A stretch of DNA of 5,078 bases, taken from NCBI GenBank assembly GCA_023435945.1, contig JAEZLB010000234.1, forward strand, positions 1 to 5,078, written 5' to 3'. The position numbers and the translations under genes are program-made. Below, piece by piece: positions 1-5,078 of the stretch. This DNA is from Pseudomonadota bacterium. Lineage in GTDB: Bacteria > Pseudomonadota > Gammaproteobacteria > Burkholderiales > Burkholderiaceae_D. The notes beneath the pieces were generated by a model. That model made no database searches. It saw only the letters and a program-made list of their open reading frames with translations, and was not told the DNA's origin. Within the stretch, counting starts at the first letter, position 1. Each line of letters starts with the position of its first letter.

Positions 1-57
1 CCCCCGCCTGAAAGGCGAGAGATCAGTAACACAAAAACGTGGCGGTGGGAAATGGTG

Positions 58-79
58 GCGGCCAGCAGGCGCTGGCCGC
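58..79 (-). other. Strong hairpin downstream of mnmA, possible weak terminator
   Basis: A perfect 9-bp stem (GCGGCCAGC at 58-66, GCTGGCCGC at 71-79) closes a 4-base loop. It starts 13 bases beyond the mnmA stop codon. Read in the mnmA direction it is followed by a CACCATTTCCCACC stretch with no run of T, so it lacks the U-tract of a canonical intrinsic terminator. The first T-run in that direction comes about 20 bases later (five T at minus-strand positions 37-33) and is not adjacent to the stem. It may protect the 3' end of the message or assist Rho-dependent ending. The hairpin is certain as sequence; its role is inferred. Confidence 0.4.
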
Positions 80-91
80 AGGAAGTGCGAT

Positions 92-1201
92 TCAGGCTGC
101 GCGGTTGATAATGCCGCCGCCCAGGCAGATGTCGCCATCATAGAGTACGGCGGACTGACCGGGGGTAATCGCCCATTGTGCCTTGGGAAAGCGCAGGGAA
201 AATGCCGCTTCGTCTACGGAAGCGTAGCTGCAAGGCACATCGGCCTGGCGATAACGCGTCTTGGCCGAATAGTCTCCCGGTACTGGCGGCGTGCCGGCGA
301 TCCAGCTGATTTGTCCGGCCTCAAGTTCGGCCGATAGCAGCCACGGATGGTCGTGCCCTTGCGCTACATACAAGGTGTTGGTGGCAACATCCTTGGCGGC
401 CACATACCATGCATCGCTTTTGCCATCGGCAGTTTGATGCGATTTCAGTCCTCCCAGTCCTATGCCTTTGCGCTGGCCCAGCGTGTAAAAGCTCAAGCCC
501 ACATGCTGGCCAACGATCAGGCCTTCCGGCGTTTTCATGGGGCCGGGCTGGTAGGATAGGTAACGGTTCAGGAAGTCGCGGAACGGACGTTCGCCGATGA
601 AGCAAATGCCGGTCGAATCCTTTTTCTTCGCATTGGGCAGGTTCAGCTTTTCGGCAATCTGGCGTACTTCCGTCTTGCGAATCTCGCCCAAGGGAAACAA
701 GGTCCTCGATAGTTGCGCCTGGTTCAGGCGATGCAGGAAATAACTCTGGTCCTTGGTTTCATCGGCGGCCTTGAGCAACTCGAAACGCGAACCGCCATTC
801 TCCTTTACTTCGCGCACGCGTGCGTAGTGGCCGGTAGCAATGAAATCCGCGCCCAGCGACATGGCGTGGTCGAGGAAGGCCTTGAACTTGATTTCGGCAT
901 TGCACAGTACGTCCGGATTGGGAGTGCGCCCCGCCTGGTATTCGCGCAGAAATTCGGCAAATACACGGTCTTTGTATTCGGCGGCAAAGTTGACGGCCTC
1001 GATATCCACGCCGACCACGTCGGCGACGCTGGCTGCATCCAGCCAGTCCTGTCGCGTGGAGCAGTATTCGGAATCGTCGTCATCTTCCCAGTTTTTCATG
1101 AACAGGCCGATAACTTCATAACCCTGATCCTTCAACAACCAGGCCGCTACCGATGAGTCGACGCCGCCGGACATGCCGATGACGACGCGCTGCTTAGACA
1201 T
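92..1201 (-). CDS. mnmA: tRNA-specific 2-thiouridylase MnmA
   Basis: MnmA uses ATP and persulfide sulfur, delivered by the IscS/Tus relay in E. coli, to make 2-thiouridine at wobble position 34 of tRNA-Lys, tRNA-Glu and tRNA-Gln in the cytoplasm. The 369-residue product matches the family's usual length. The N-terminal ATP-binding PP-loop SGGVDSS lies at residues 11-17. The catalytic pair is present: Cys100 in NPDVLCN, with Asp97 just before it, and Cys200 in [10 protein letters not shown]. The central and C-terminal beta-barrel domains follow ([11 protein letters not shown] near 241-251, and the end [16 protein letters not shown]). An in-frame ATG lies 18 bases further upstream (1219), but the start at 1201 gives the family-typical [13 protein letters not shown] opening, with GGGGG about 8 bases before it. 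The gene overlaps the nudJ stop by 8 bases, which suggests one mRNA and translational coupling. No missing residue or frameshift is seen. Confidence 0.97.
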   Translation of the reverse strand: MSKQRVVIGMSGGVDSSVAAWLLKDQGYEVIGLFMKNWEDDDDSEYCSTRQDWLDAASVADVVGVDIEAVNFAAEYKDRVFAEFLREYQAGRTPNPDVLCNAEIKFKAFLDHAMSLGADFIATGHYARVREVKENGGSRFELLKAADETKDQSYFLHRLNQAQLSRTLFPLGEIRKTEVRQIAEKLNLPNAKKKDSTGICFIGERPFRDFLNRYLSYQPGPMKTPEGLIVGQHVGLSFYTLGQRKGIGLGGLKSHQTADGKSDAWYVAAKDVATNTLYVAQGHDHPWLLSAELEAGQISWIAGTPPVPGDYSAKTRYRQADVPCSYASVDEAAFSLRFPKAQWAITPGQSAVLYDGDICLGGGIINRAA

Positions 1202-1679
1202 GCAAGGCCCCCGCAACATTGGGATGGGTGTACAGGACGGATAGCGGCATGCGCTGCCCCTTCAAATAGTCATCCACACAACGCATAACGAGGGGGCTGC
1301 GGTGCAATTCGCGGCAGGCAGCCAGTTCATCGTAAGTCAGCCACAGCGTGCGCAGTATGCCCTCGTCCAGCGGACGGTCATGGACTGCGCCGGACTCGCC
1401 GCAAAAGGCAAAGCGCAGATAAGTCACGTCTGTATTGGTGCGCGCAGACTGATAACGAGTCATGTAAACGCCAACCAGGCCGGTTGGCGTAAAGTCATAC
1501 GCCGTTTCTTCCAGCGCTTCCCGCACGACCGCGTGTTCCAGGGATTCGAAAGGGTCGAGGTGGCCGGCCGGTTGGTTAATGCGAATGCCGTCGCTCGTTT
1601 CCTCTTCTATCAGTAAAAAGCGCCCATCGCGCTCGATAATGGCGGCAACAGTGACCGAAGGTTTCCAGATTTCAGACAT
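1194..1679 (-). CDS. nudJ: Nudix hydrolase, NudJ-type phosphatase
   Basis: This 161-residue Nudix protein resembles E. coli NudJ (YmfB, 153 residues), which hydrolyses nucleoside tri- and diphosphates and HMP pyrophosphate. The opening [16 protein letters not shown] and the NQPAGHLDP segment are typical of that subfamily. The Nudix box runs from Gly39 to about Tyr61, with Glu45, Arg53-Glu54 and Glu57-Glu58 as the metal-binding core. The usual Gly near its end is Ala60. The family-typical RSPLV and GQRMPL segments follow. A TTG codon at 1691 would add four residues, but the ATG at 1679 has GAGAG five bases upstream and fits the family start. The gene is first in a minus-strand pair with mnmA; E. 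coli has the same neighbours, which supports the name. The true substrate cannot be read from sequence. Confidence 0.92.
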   Translation of the reverse strand: MSEIWKPSVTVAAIIERDGRFLLIEEETSDGIRINQPAGHLDPFESLEHAVVREALEETAYDFTPTGLVGVYMTRYQSARTNTDVTYLRFAFCGESGAVHDRPLDEGILRTLWLTYDELAACRELHRSPLVMRCVDDYLKGQRMPLSVLYTHPNVAGALHV

Positions 1680-1714
1680 ATGAACTCTCAAAGTAACCCG
1701 GCATTTTACCGTGC

Positions 1715-1753
1715 TGCCTGGCAGTATGCTGAAGGTGATTTATCTGCCAGGCA
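1715..1753. repeat. 10-bp inverted repeat upstream of nudJ
   Basis: TGCCTGGCAG at 1715-1724 is perfectly complementary to CTGCCAGGCA at 1744-1753, with a 19-base spacer. It lies 36-74 bases upstream of the nudJ start, inside its likely promoter or 5' leader. Read on the plus strand the right arm is followed by TTTT, but no plus-strand gene ends here, so a terminator is unlikely. An operator or a leader hairpin is possible. Each arm is itself nearly palindromic (CTGCC-T-GGCAG), so it could also be two sites for one dimeric protein. No known regulator is recognised. Confidence 0.4.
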
Positions 1754-1832
1754 TTTTGTACTAGAATGCAATGTTTTCTGCGGGCACATTAATAACAGGC
1801 TATTGAAATTGGAAATTTCATAGCTTATCGGG

Positions 1833-1861
1833 AAAAATCTGAAAGATTTTTTCGAAAAATC
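1833..1861. repeat. Tripartite AAAAATC repeat with overlapping hairpins
   Basis: AAAAATC occurs at 1833-1839 and again at 1855-1861, and its exact complement GATTTTT lies between them at 1845-1851. The middle copy can pair with either flank: a 7-bp stem with a TGAAA loop, or a 7-bp stem with a TCG loop. Only one can form at a time in RNA. As DNA it is an AT-rich, bendable site. It lies about 290 bases upstream of panD and could be a promoter-region protein site. Function is unknown. Confidence 0.35.
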
Positions 1862-1927
1862 CTGCCTTTAATATTTGCTTTGCAGGCATTTAGCCGTATT
1901 CTTCTCGTTTTGCTTCTTGGTAAGCCC

Positions 1928-2035
1928 TCGGAAGTCAAGTGAACGGGGATAGCCTTGCTTGGCAGCAAGGCTTGGCGGAGGTTGGTCCGCGCAGTCTTTT
2001 CAGATGGCTGAGGGCGTTCCCTTTGACTTTACCGA
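1928..2035 (+). ncRNA. Candidate structured RNA upstream of panD (four-way junction)
   Basis: By hand, this segment folds into a closed cloverleaf-like form. The closing helix joins 1928-1931 to 2032-2035 (TCGG/CCGA), then 1932-1938 to 2023-2029 (AAGTCAA/TTGACTT, across a two-base bulge), then 1941-1945 to 2015-2019 (GAACG/CGTTC). Inside are three hairpins: 1951-1958 with 1965-1972 (8 perfect pairs), 1975-1979 with 1986-1990 (5 pairs), and 1992-1996 with 2006-2010 (5 pairs, one G-U). It ends 116 bases before panD, so it could be a leader element or a separate small RNA. I checked it by eye against tRNA, 6S, SRP RNA, and TPP, cobalamin, glycine and c-di-GMP riboswitches and saw no match. Chance folding is not excluded, and the strand is assumed. 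Confidence 0.25.
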
Positions 2036-2100
2036 TGCAGGAATGGTCGGCATGCCGTTTCAAGCTAGTGAAGGCGCCGCCCTAAGATATATGGAGTTTA

Positions 2101-2135
2101 TTTGTCCCTGTCTAGCGCTAGGACAAAAAGTTTTT
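2101..2135 (+). terminator. Hairpin plus T-run in the panD leader, possible terminator or attenuator
   Basis: TTTGTCC at 2101-2107 pairs perfectly with GGACAAA at 2121-2127. The loop contains the self-complementary CTAGCGCTAG (2112-2121, sharing one base with the right arm). After AAG (2128-2130) comes TTTTT at 2131-2135, 16 bases before the panD ATG. The arrangement resembles a weak intrinsic terminator that could end a transcript crossing 1928-2035. However, the stem is short, and the A-rich gap between stem and T-run is not typical. The role is inferred. Confidence 0.25.
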
Positions 2136-2151
2136 AGTAAACGGAACAAAA

Positions 2152-2514
2152 ATGCAGCGCATTATGCTCAGGTCAAAGATTCATCGCGTAACTGTCACGC
2201 AGGCTGACCTGGATTACGAAGGTTCATGCGGCATCGACGAGGATTTGCTGGATGCTGCCGACATCAAGCCTTACGAAAAAATCGAACTCTACAACGTCAA
2301 TAACGGCGAACGCTTCTCAACCTATGCGATCAAGGGCCAGCGCGGCAGCGGAGAAATCTCGTTGAACGGCGCAGCTGCGCGCAAGGCTCACCTGGGCGAT
2401 TTGCTGATCATCTGCACCTATGCGCCGATGACGGATGAAGAGATCGAAACTTATGTGCCGAAAGTGGTTTTTGTCGATAACAAGAACCAGATCAAAAGCC
2501 TGAAAAAACAATAG
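2152..2514 (+). CDS. panD: Aspartate 1-decarboxylase (pyruvoyl-dependent), PanD proenzyme
   Basis: PanD decarboxylates L-aspartate to beta-alanine, the amine half of pantothenate on the route to coenzyme A, in the cytoplasm. The 120-residue product is close to the usual length (E. coli 126). The self-cleavage site is the Gly24-Ser25 bond in YEGSCGID, which yields a small beta chain and an alpha chain with a pyruvoyl group derived from Ser25. Other active-site residues are in place: Lys9, Arg54 and Tyr58 in ERFSTYA, and Asn72 in LNGAAA. The ATG at 2152 keeps Ser25 in its family position, so I prefer it to the in-frame ATG at 2164. The ribosome site is weak (CGGAA about 6 bases upstream). In enterobacteria cleavage also needs PanZ (PanM); nothing here shows whether this protein does. 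A terminator follows directly, so the gene appears to be transcribed alone. Confidence 0.97.
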   Translation: MQRIMLRSKIHRVTVTQADLDYEGSCGIDEDLLDAADIKPYEKIELYNVNNGERFSTYAIKGQRGSGEISLNGAAARKAHLGDLLIICTYAPMTDEEIETYVPKVVFVDNKNQIKSLKKQ

Positions 2515-2532
2515 TTCCTCGCTTGTGCCAAG

Positions 2533-2574
2533 AAAACCCGGCCGCGCCTTTTGAGCTGCCTCCGCCGGGTTTTT
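2533..2574 (+). terminator. Rho-independent terminator of panD
   Basis: A perfect 10-bp stem pairs AAAACCCGGC (2533-2542) with GCCGGGTTTT (2564-2573) around a 21-base loop; the T-run is five bases (2570-2574). It starts 19 bases after the panD stop. Because of the A-run on the left arm it would also work in the opposite direction, though no minus-strand gene ends here. It separates panD from pntA. Confidence 0.85.
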
Positions 2575-2590
2575 CACATGTGAGTGGACA
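2574..2590 (+). promoter_or_regulatory. Palindrome and -35-like hexamer before pntA
   Basis: The perfect 10-bp palindrome TCACATGTGA occupies 2574-2583, directly after the panD terminator and about 45 bases before the pntA start. It is followed by TGGACA at 2585-2590, a five-of-six match to the sigma-70 -35 consensus. No good -10 box appears 16-18 bases on (the sequence there is AACAAC), so the promoter call is weak. Since the terminator blocks read-through, a pntAB promoter should lie in this 53-base stretch or within the terminator. The palindrome is a plausible operator for it. Confidence 0.25.
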
Positions 2591-2627
2591 ACGACCAGTT
2601 TAGATTCAACAACTTAAGAGAGACCAT

Positions 2628-4229
2628 ATGTCATTAATGATCGGCGTGCCGCGGGAGATATACCCCGGCGAAAAGCGGGTGGCCACTGTCCCGGAAGTGG
2701 TGGAAAAACTGATTAAGCTCGGTTTTTCCGTTGCTGTTGAAGCTGGCGCAGGTGCAGAAGCAAATTCCAGCGATGATGCTTACCGTGCGGCGGGTGCCCA
2801 GATTATCGAAGGTGCCGCCAACCTGTGGGCAGCTTCCGATATCGTATTCAAGGTGCGTCCGCCCAGCCAGGAAGAAGTGGCGATGATGCGCGAAGGCACT
2901 ACGCTGATCGGCTTCATCTGGCCAGCACAAAATCCAGAACTGATGCAGCAGCTCGCTGCCAAGAAAGTGACTGTTCTGGCAATGGACTCGCTGCCGCGTA
3001 CCTTGTCGCGTGCACAGAAGATGGACGCGCTGACCTCTACCGCAGGTGTGAGCGGCTATCGCGCTGTCATTGAGGCTGCCAATGCATTTGGCCGTTTCTT
3101 CAATGGCCAGATCACGGCTGCAGGCAAAGTGCCTCCCGCCAAAGTGTTCGTTGCAGGTGCTGGTGTCGCCGGTCTGGCTGCCATCGGTACGGCTGCTAAT
3201 CTGGGCGCAATCGTTCGCGCCAACGACACCCGCGCTGAAGTGGCTGACCAGGTTGTTTCACTGGGTGGCGAATTCGTTAAAGTCGATTACGAGGAAGACG
3301 GTTCCGGTGGCGGCGGTTACGCCAAAGTGATGTCGGAAGGCTTCCAGGCTGCTCAGCGTGAAATGTACGCGAAGCAGGCGAAAGAAGTAGACATCATCAT
3401 CACCACCGCGCTGATTCCAGGCAAACCTGCTCCTAAGCTGATCACGGCTGAAATGGTTCAATCCATGAAGCCGGGCAGCGTGATCGTGGATATGGCCGCT
3501 GAACAAGGTGGTAACTGCGAACTGACCGAACCCGGTAAAGTGGTTGTGAAGCACGGCGTGACCATTGTTGGCTACACCGATCTGCCCAGCCGTCTGCCGA
3601 AGCAGGCCAGTACGCTGTATGCAACCAACCTGCTGCGCCTGACTGAAGAGCTGTGCAAAGCTGCTGATGGTTCCAAGACCACGGACGGCACGATCAACGT
3701 CAATATGGAAGATGAAGCCATCCGTGGCCTGACGGTCATCAAAGAGGGCAACATCACCTGGCCGCCTCCGCCGCCGAAACAGGTGGCAGCTCCGGCAGCG
3801 CCTGCAAAGGCGGCACCTGTCGCCAAGTCCAATGGTGGCCATGGCGCTCCCAGCGGTCCTGCTTCCGCAACCAAGGTGGCCGTGATGATTGGTATTGCTG
3901 CCGTATTGTTCTGGCTGATCGGTGCTTATGCGCCGGCAGCATTCCTCGGCCACTTCACCGTATTCGTGCTGGCTTGTTTCATCGGCTACATGGTGGTCTG
4001 GAACGTTACCGCATCGCTGCACACGCCGCTGATGAGCGTAACGAACGCCATTTCGAGCATTATCGCAATTGGTGCCCTGATCCAGGTATCTCCATCGTTG
4101 GGGGGCGATCTTGATCGTCCTGATACGTTGATTAGTATCCTGGCCTTCATCAGTATTGTAGCTACGGCTATCAATATGTTTGGTGGTTTCGCCGTGACTC
4201 GCCGCATGCTGGCGATGTTCCGTAAATAA
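2628..4229 (+). CDS. pntA: NAD(P) transhydrogenase subunit alpha
   Basis: PntA is the alpha subunit of the inner-membrane transhydrogenase, which couples inward proton flow to hydride transfer from NADH to NADP+. At 533 residues it is the single-chain form, as in E. coli (510), not the split PntAA/PntAB form. Residues 1 to about 378 are the soluble NAD(H)-binding domain [16 protein letters not shown] at the start, [11 protein letters not shown] (96-106), the RQD-type loop (124-133), and the dinucleotide fold [11 protein letters not shown] (177-187) ending at Asp200. Next comes a Pro/Ala/Gly-rich linker (379-415) opening with five prolines. Three or four membrane helices follow (about 418-436, 440-461, 473-488, 500-522), with [13 protein letters not shown] and [12 protein letters not shown]. 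The ATG at 2628 has AGAGAG five bases upstream and beats the ATG at 2637. The RQD loop has one residue more than the E. coli protein. pntB follows after 21 bases. Confidence 0.97.
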   Translation: MSLMIGVPREIYPGEKRVATVPEVVEKLIKLGFSVAVEAGAGAEANSSDDAYRAAGAQIIEGAANLWAASDIVFKVRPPSQEEVAMMREGTTLIGFIWPAQNPELMQQLAAKKVTVLAMDSLPRTLSRAQKMDALTSTAGVSGYRAVIEAANAFGRFFNGQITAAGKVPPAKVFVAGAGVAGLAAIGTAANLGAIVRANDTRAEVADQVVSLGGEFVKVDYEEDGSGGGGYAKVMSEGFQAAQREMYAKQAKEVDIIITTALIPGKPAPKLITAEMVQSMKPGSVIVDMAAEQGGNCELTEPGKVVVKHGVTIVGYTDLPSRLPKQASTLYATNLLRLTEELCKAADGSKTTDGTINVNMEDEAIRGLTVIKEGNITWPPPPPKQVAAPAAPAKAAPVAKSNGGHGAPSGPASATKVAVMIGIAAVLFWLIGAYAPAAFLGHFTVFVLACFIGYMVVWNVTASLHTPLMSVTNAISSIIAIGALIQVSPSLGGDLDRPDTLISILAFISIVATAINMFGGFAVTRRMLAMFRK

Positions 4230-4236
4230 AAATATC

Positions 4237-4242
4237 AGGGAG
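4237..4242 (+). promoter_or_regulatory. Ribosome binding site of pntB
   Basis: AGGGAG lies 8 bases before the pntB ATG, inside the 21-base gap after pntA. It fixes the pntB start and shows independent initiation within the shared message. Confidence 0.75.
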
Positions 4243-4250
4243 CGATAATA

Positions 4251-5078
4251 ATGTCTGAAAGCGTAACAACAATCGCTTACCTCGGGGCGGCGATTCTCTT
4301 CGTACTGAGCCTCGGTGGTCTTTCCAATGCGGAAACCTCGCGTCGCGGTAACTTCTACGGCATGCTCGGTATGGGCATCGCGGTGGTGGCAACTATCCTC
4401 GGTCCTAAAGTTACCGCTGCTGGCTTGCCCTGGATCATTGCTGCAATGGTGATTGGTGGTGGTATCGGTCTGTATGCCGCACGCACCGTGCAAATGACCC
4501 AGATGCCTGAACTGGTTGCGTTGATGCATAGCCTGGTTGGTCTGGCTGCAACGCTGGTGGGTTATACCAGCTACATCGATCCGGTCGCATCGGCTCACTA
4601 CGTTGGTGCTGAAAAAACCATCCACGACATCGAAATCTACATCGGTGTATTCATCGGTGCGGTGACCTTGTCGGGTTCTATCATTGCATTCGGTAAGCTG
4701 TCCGGCAAAATCGGCGGCAAGCCGCTGATGTTGCCTGCACGTCACTTGCTGAACCTGGTTGGTTTGCTGATCGTGATCTGGCTGGGTATCGAATTCATGG
4801 GCGCTGAGTCCATCGATGCCGGCATGACGCCTCTGATCATCATGACCATCATTGCCTTGATGTTCGGTATTCACATGGTGATGGCTATCGGTGGTGCAGA
4901 CATGCCAGTGGTTGTGTCGATGTTGAACAGCTACTCCGGCTGGGCAGCAGCCGCAACCGGCTTCATGCTGGCCAATGACCTGCTGATCGTGACCGGTGCG
5001 CTGGTCGGTTCTTCCGGTGCGATTCTGTCTTACATCATGTGTAAGGCGATGAACCGCTCGTTCATCAGCGTCATTGCG
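4251..5078 (+). CDS. pntB: NAD(P) transhydrogenase subunit beta (partial, 3' end outside window)
   Basis: PntB is the beta subunit: membrane helices that line the proton path, then the soluble NADP(H)-binding domain III. The window ends after 276 codons, exactly on a codon boundary and with no stop; the E. coli protein has 462 residues. What is present is the hydrophobic domain II, about nine helices from residue 7 to about 265. Conserved polar residues are in place: His93 in [11 protein letters not shown] (E. coli His91), Asp217 in GGADMPVVV (E. coli Asp213) and Asn226 in SMLNSYSGW (E. coli Asn222), with [20 protein letters not shown] near the end. Domain III, with the NADP-binding Rossmann fold, must lie beyond the window. 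The start follows AGGGAG at 8 bases. Gene order, spacing and complementary function make it one operon with pntA. It was read directly from the sequence, with no frameshift. Confidence 0.96.
   Translation, partial: MSESVTTIAYLGAAILFVLSLGGLSNAETSRRGNFYGMLGMGIAVVATILGPKVTAAGLPWIIAAMVIGGGIGLYAARTVQMTQMPELVALMHSLVGLAATLVGYTSYIDPVASAHYVGAEKTIHDIEIYIGVFIGAVTLSGSIIAFGKLSGKIGGKPLMLPARHLLNLVGLLIVIWLGIEFMGAESIDAGMTPLIIMTIIALMFGIHMVMAIGGADMPVVVSMLNSYSGWAAAATGFMLANDLLIVTGALVGSSGAILSYIMCKAMNRSFISVIA

Larger units (their letters stand above)
1680..2151. other. Divergent intergenic region, repeat-rich, no convincing gene
   Basis: These 472 bases separate nudJ (leftward) from panD (rightward) and must hold the promoters of both. 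The stretch from about 1740 to 1920 is AT-rich. I found no well-matched sigma-70 promoter. The best pieces are TTGAAA at 1803-1808 with a poor TATCGG 17 bases later, an isolated TAATAT at 1869-1874, and TAAGAT at 2083-2088, all on the plus strand. The octamer GGCATTTT occurs at 1700-1707 and 1750-1757, and its first seven bases again at 1885-1891. The only open frame of any length (1959-2207) starts with TTG right after an in-frame stop and resembles nothing I know. The hairpins and the candidate RNA are listed separately. Confidence 0.8.

Noticed and set aside
5..17. Short hairpin CGCC-TGAAA-GGCG at the left edge
   Set aside because: The stem is only four base pairs, with no T-run on either side, and the flanking sequence is cut off; too weak to call.
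713..1156. Plus-strand open frame of 147 codons opposite mnmA
   Set aside because: It lies wholly antisense to the strongly conserved MnmA PP-loop and catalytic region, and the product matches nothing recognisable.
1801..1831. Sigma-70 promoter with TTGAAA (1803-1808) and TATCGG (1826-1831)
   Set aside because: The -35 matches well, but the -10 has only three of six consensus bases, so it was not listed as a feature.
1921..2040. tRNA, 6S RNA, SRP RNA or a known riboswitch
   Set aside because: The fold is cloverleaf-like, but there is no T-loop, acceptor end or conserved core of those families that I could recognise by eye.
2048..2057. Palindrome CGGCATGCCG
   Set aside because: A single 10-bp palindrome with no nearby promoter elements or second copy seen; it may occur by chance.
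2317..2577. Minus-strand open frame of 86 codons opposite panD and its terminator
   Set aside because: Antisense to a certain gene and starting within the terminator region; there is no sign of independent coding.
3258..4874. Minus-strand open frame of 538 codons opposite pntA and pntB
   Set aside because: It runs antisense across both pnt genes and their junction. Its product is an unnatural mix rich in His, Asp, Gln, Thr and Arg without any recognisable domain, as expected from the codon bias of the real genes.

Overview
The window looks like ordinary chromosomal housekeeping DNA from a betaproteobacterium. The proteins read most like Burkholderiales, perhaps the Oxalobacteraceae (Herminiimonas/Janthinobacterium group). 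The evidence is the flavour of the MnmA, NudJ, PanD and PntA proteins, the nudJ-mnmA gene pair and a GC content that looks like the mid-fifties by eye. The family or genus is an inference; no database search was possible.

Layout. Positions 1-91 are non-coding and hold a strong GC-rich hairpin just past mnmA. Positions 92-1679 carry two minus-strand genes, read right to left: nudJ (Nudix hydrolase) and then mnmA (tRNA 2-thiouridylase). They overlap by 8 bases and are almost certainly one transcript. Positions 1680-2151 are a 472-base divergent intergenic region without a convincing gene. It is rich in inverted repeats, including one stretch (1928-2035) that can be folded by hand into a closed four-way junction. 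Positions 2152-2514 encode panD (aspartate 1-decarboxylase) on the plus strand, followed by a clear Rho-independent terminator (2533-2574). From 2628 to the right edge run pntA and pntB, the two subunits of the proton-translocating NAD(P) transhydrogenase. pntB is cut off by the window edge after 276 codons.

How the genes work together. NudJ and MnmA are neighbours in Escherichia coli as well, so this is a conserved pair; MnmA makes s2U34 in the tRNAs for Lys, Glu and Gln. PanD makes beta-alanine for pantothenate and coenzyme A. PntAB uses the proton gradient to make NADPH from NADH. The terminator between panD and pntA argues that they are separate units, so I do not infer a joint pathway.

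No new defence, mobile or biosynthetic system is visible. What deserves a second look is the structured intergenic region upstream of panD, and two small oddities in PntA: an extra residue in the RQD nucleotide-binding loop, and a five-proline run at the junction between the soluble and membrane domains.
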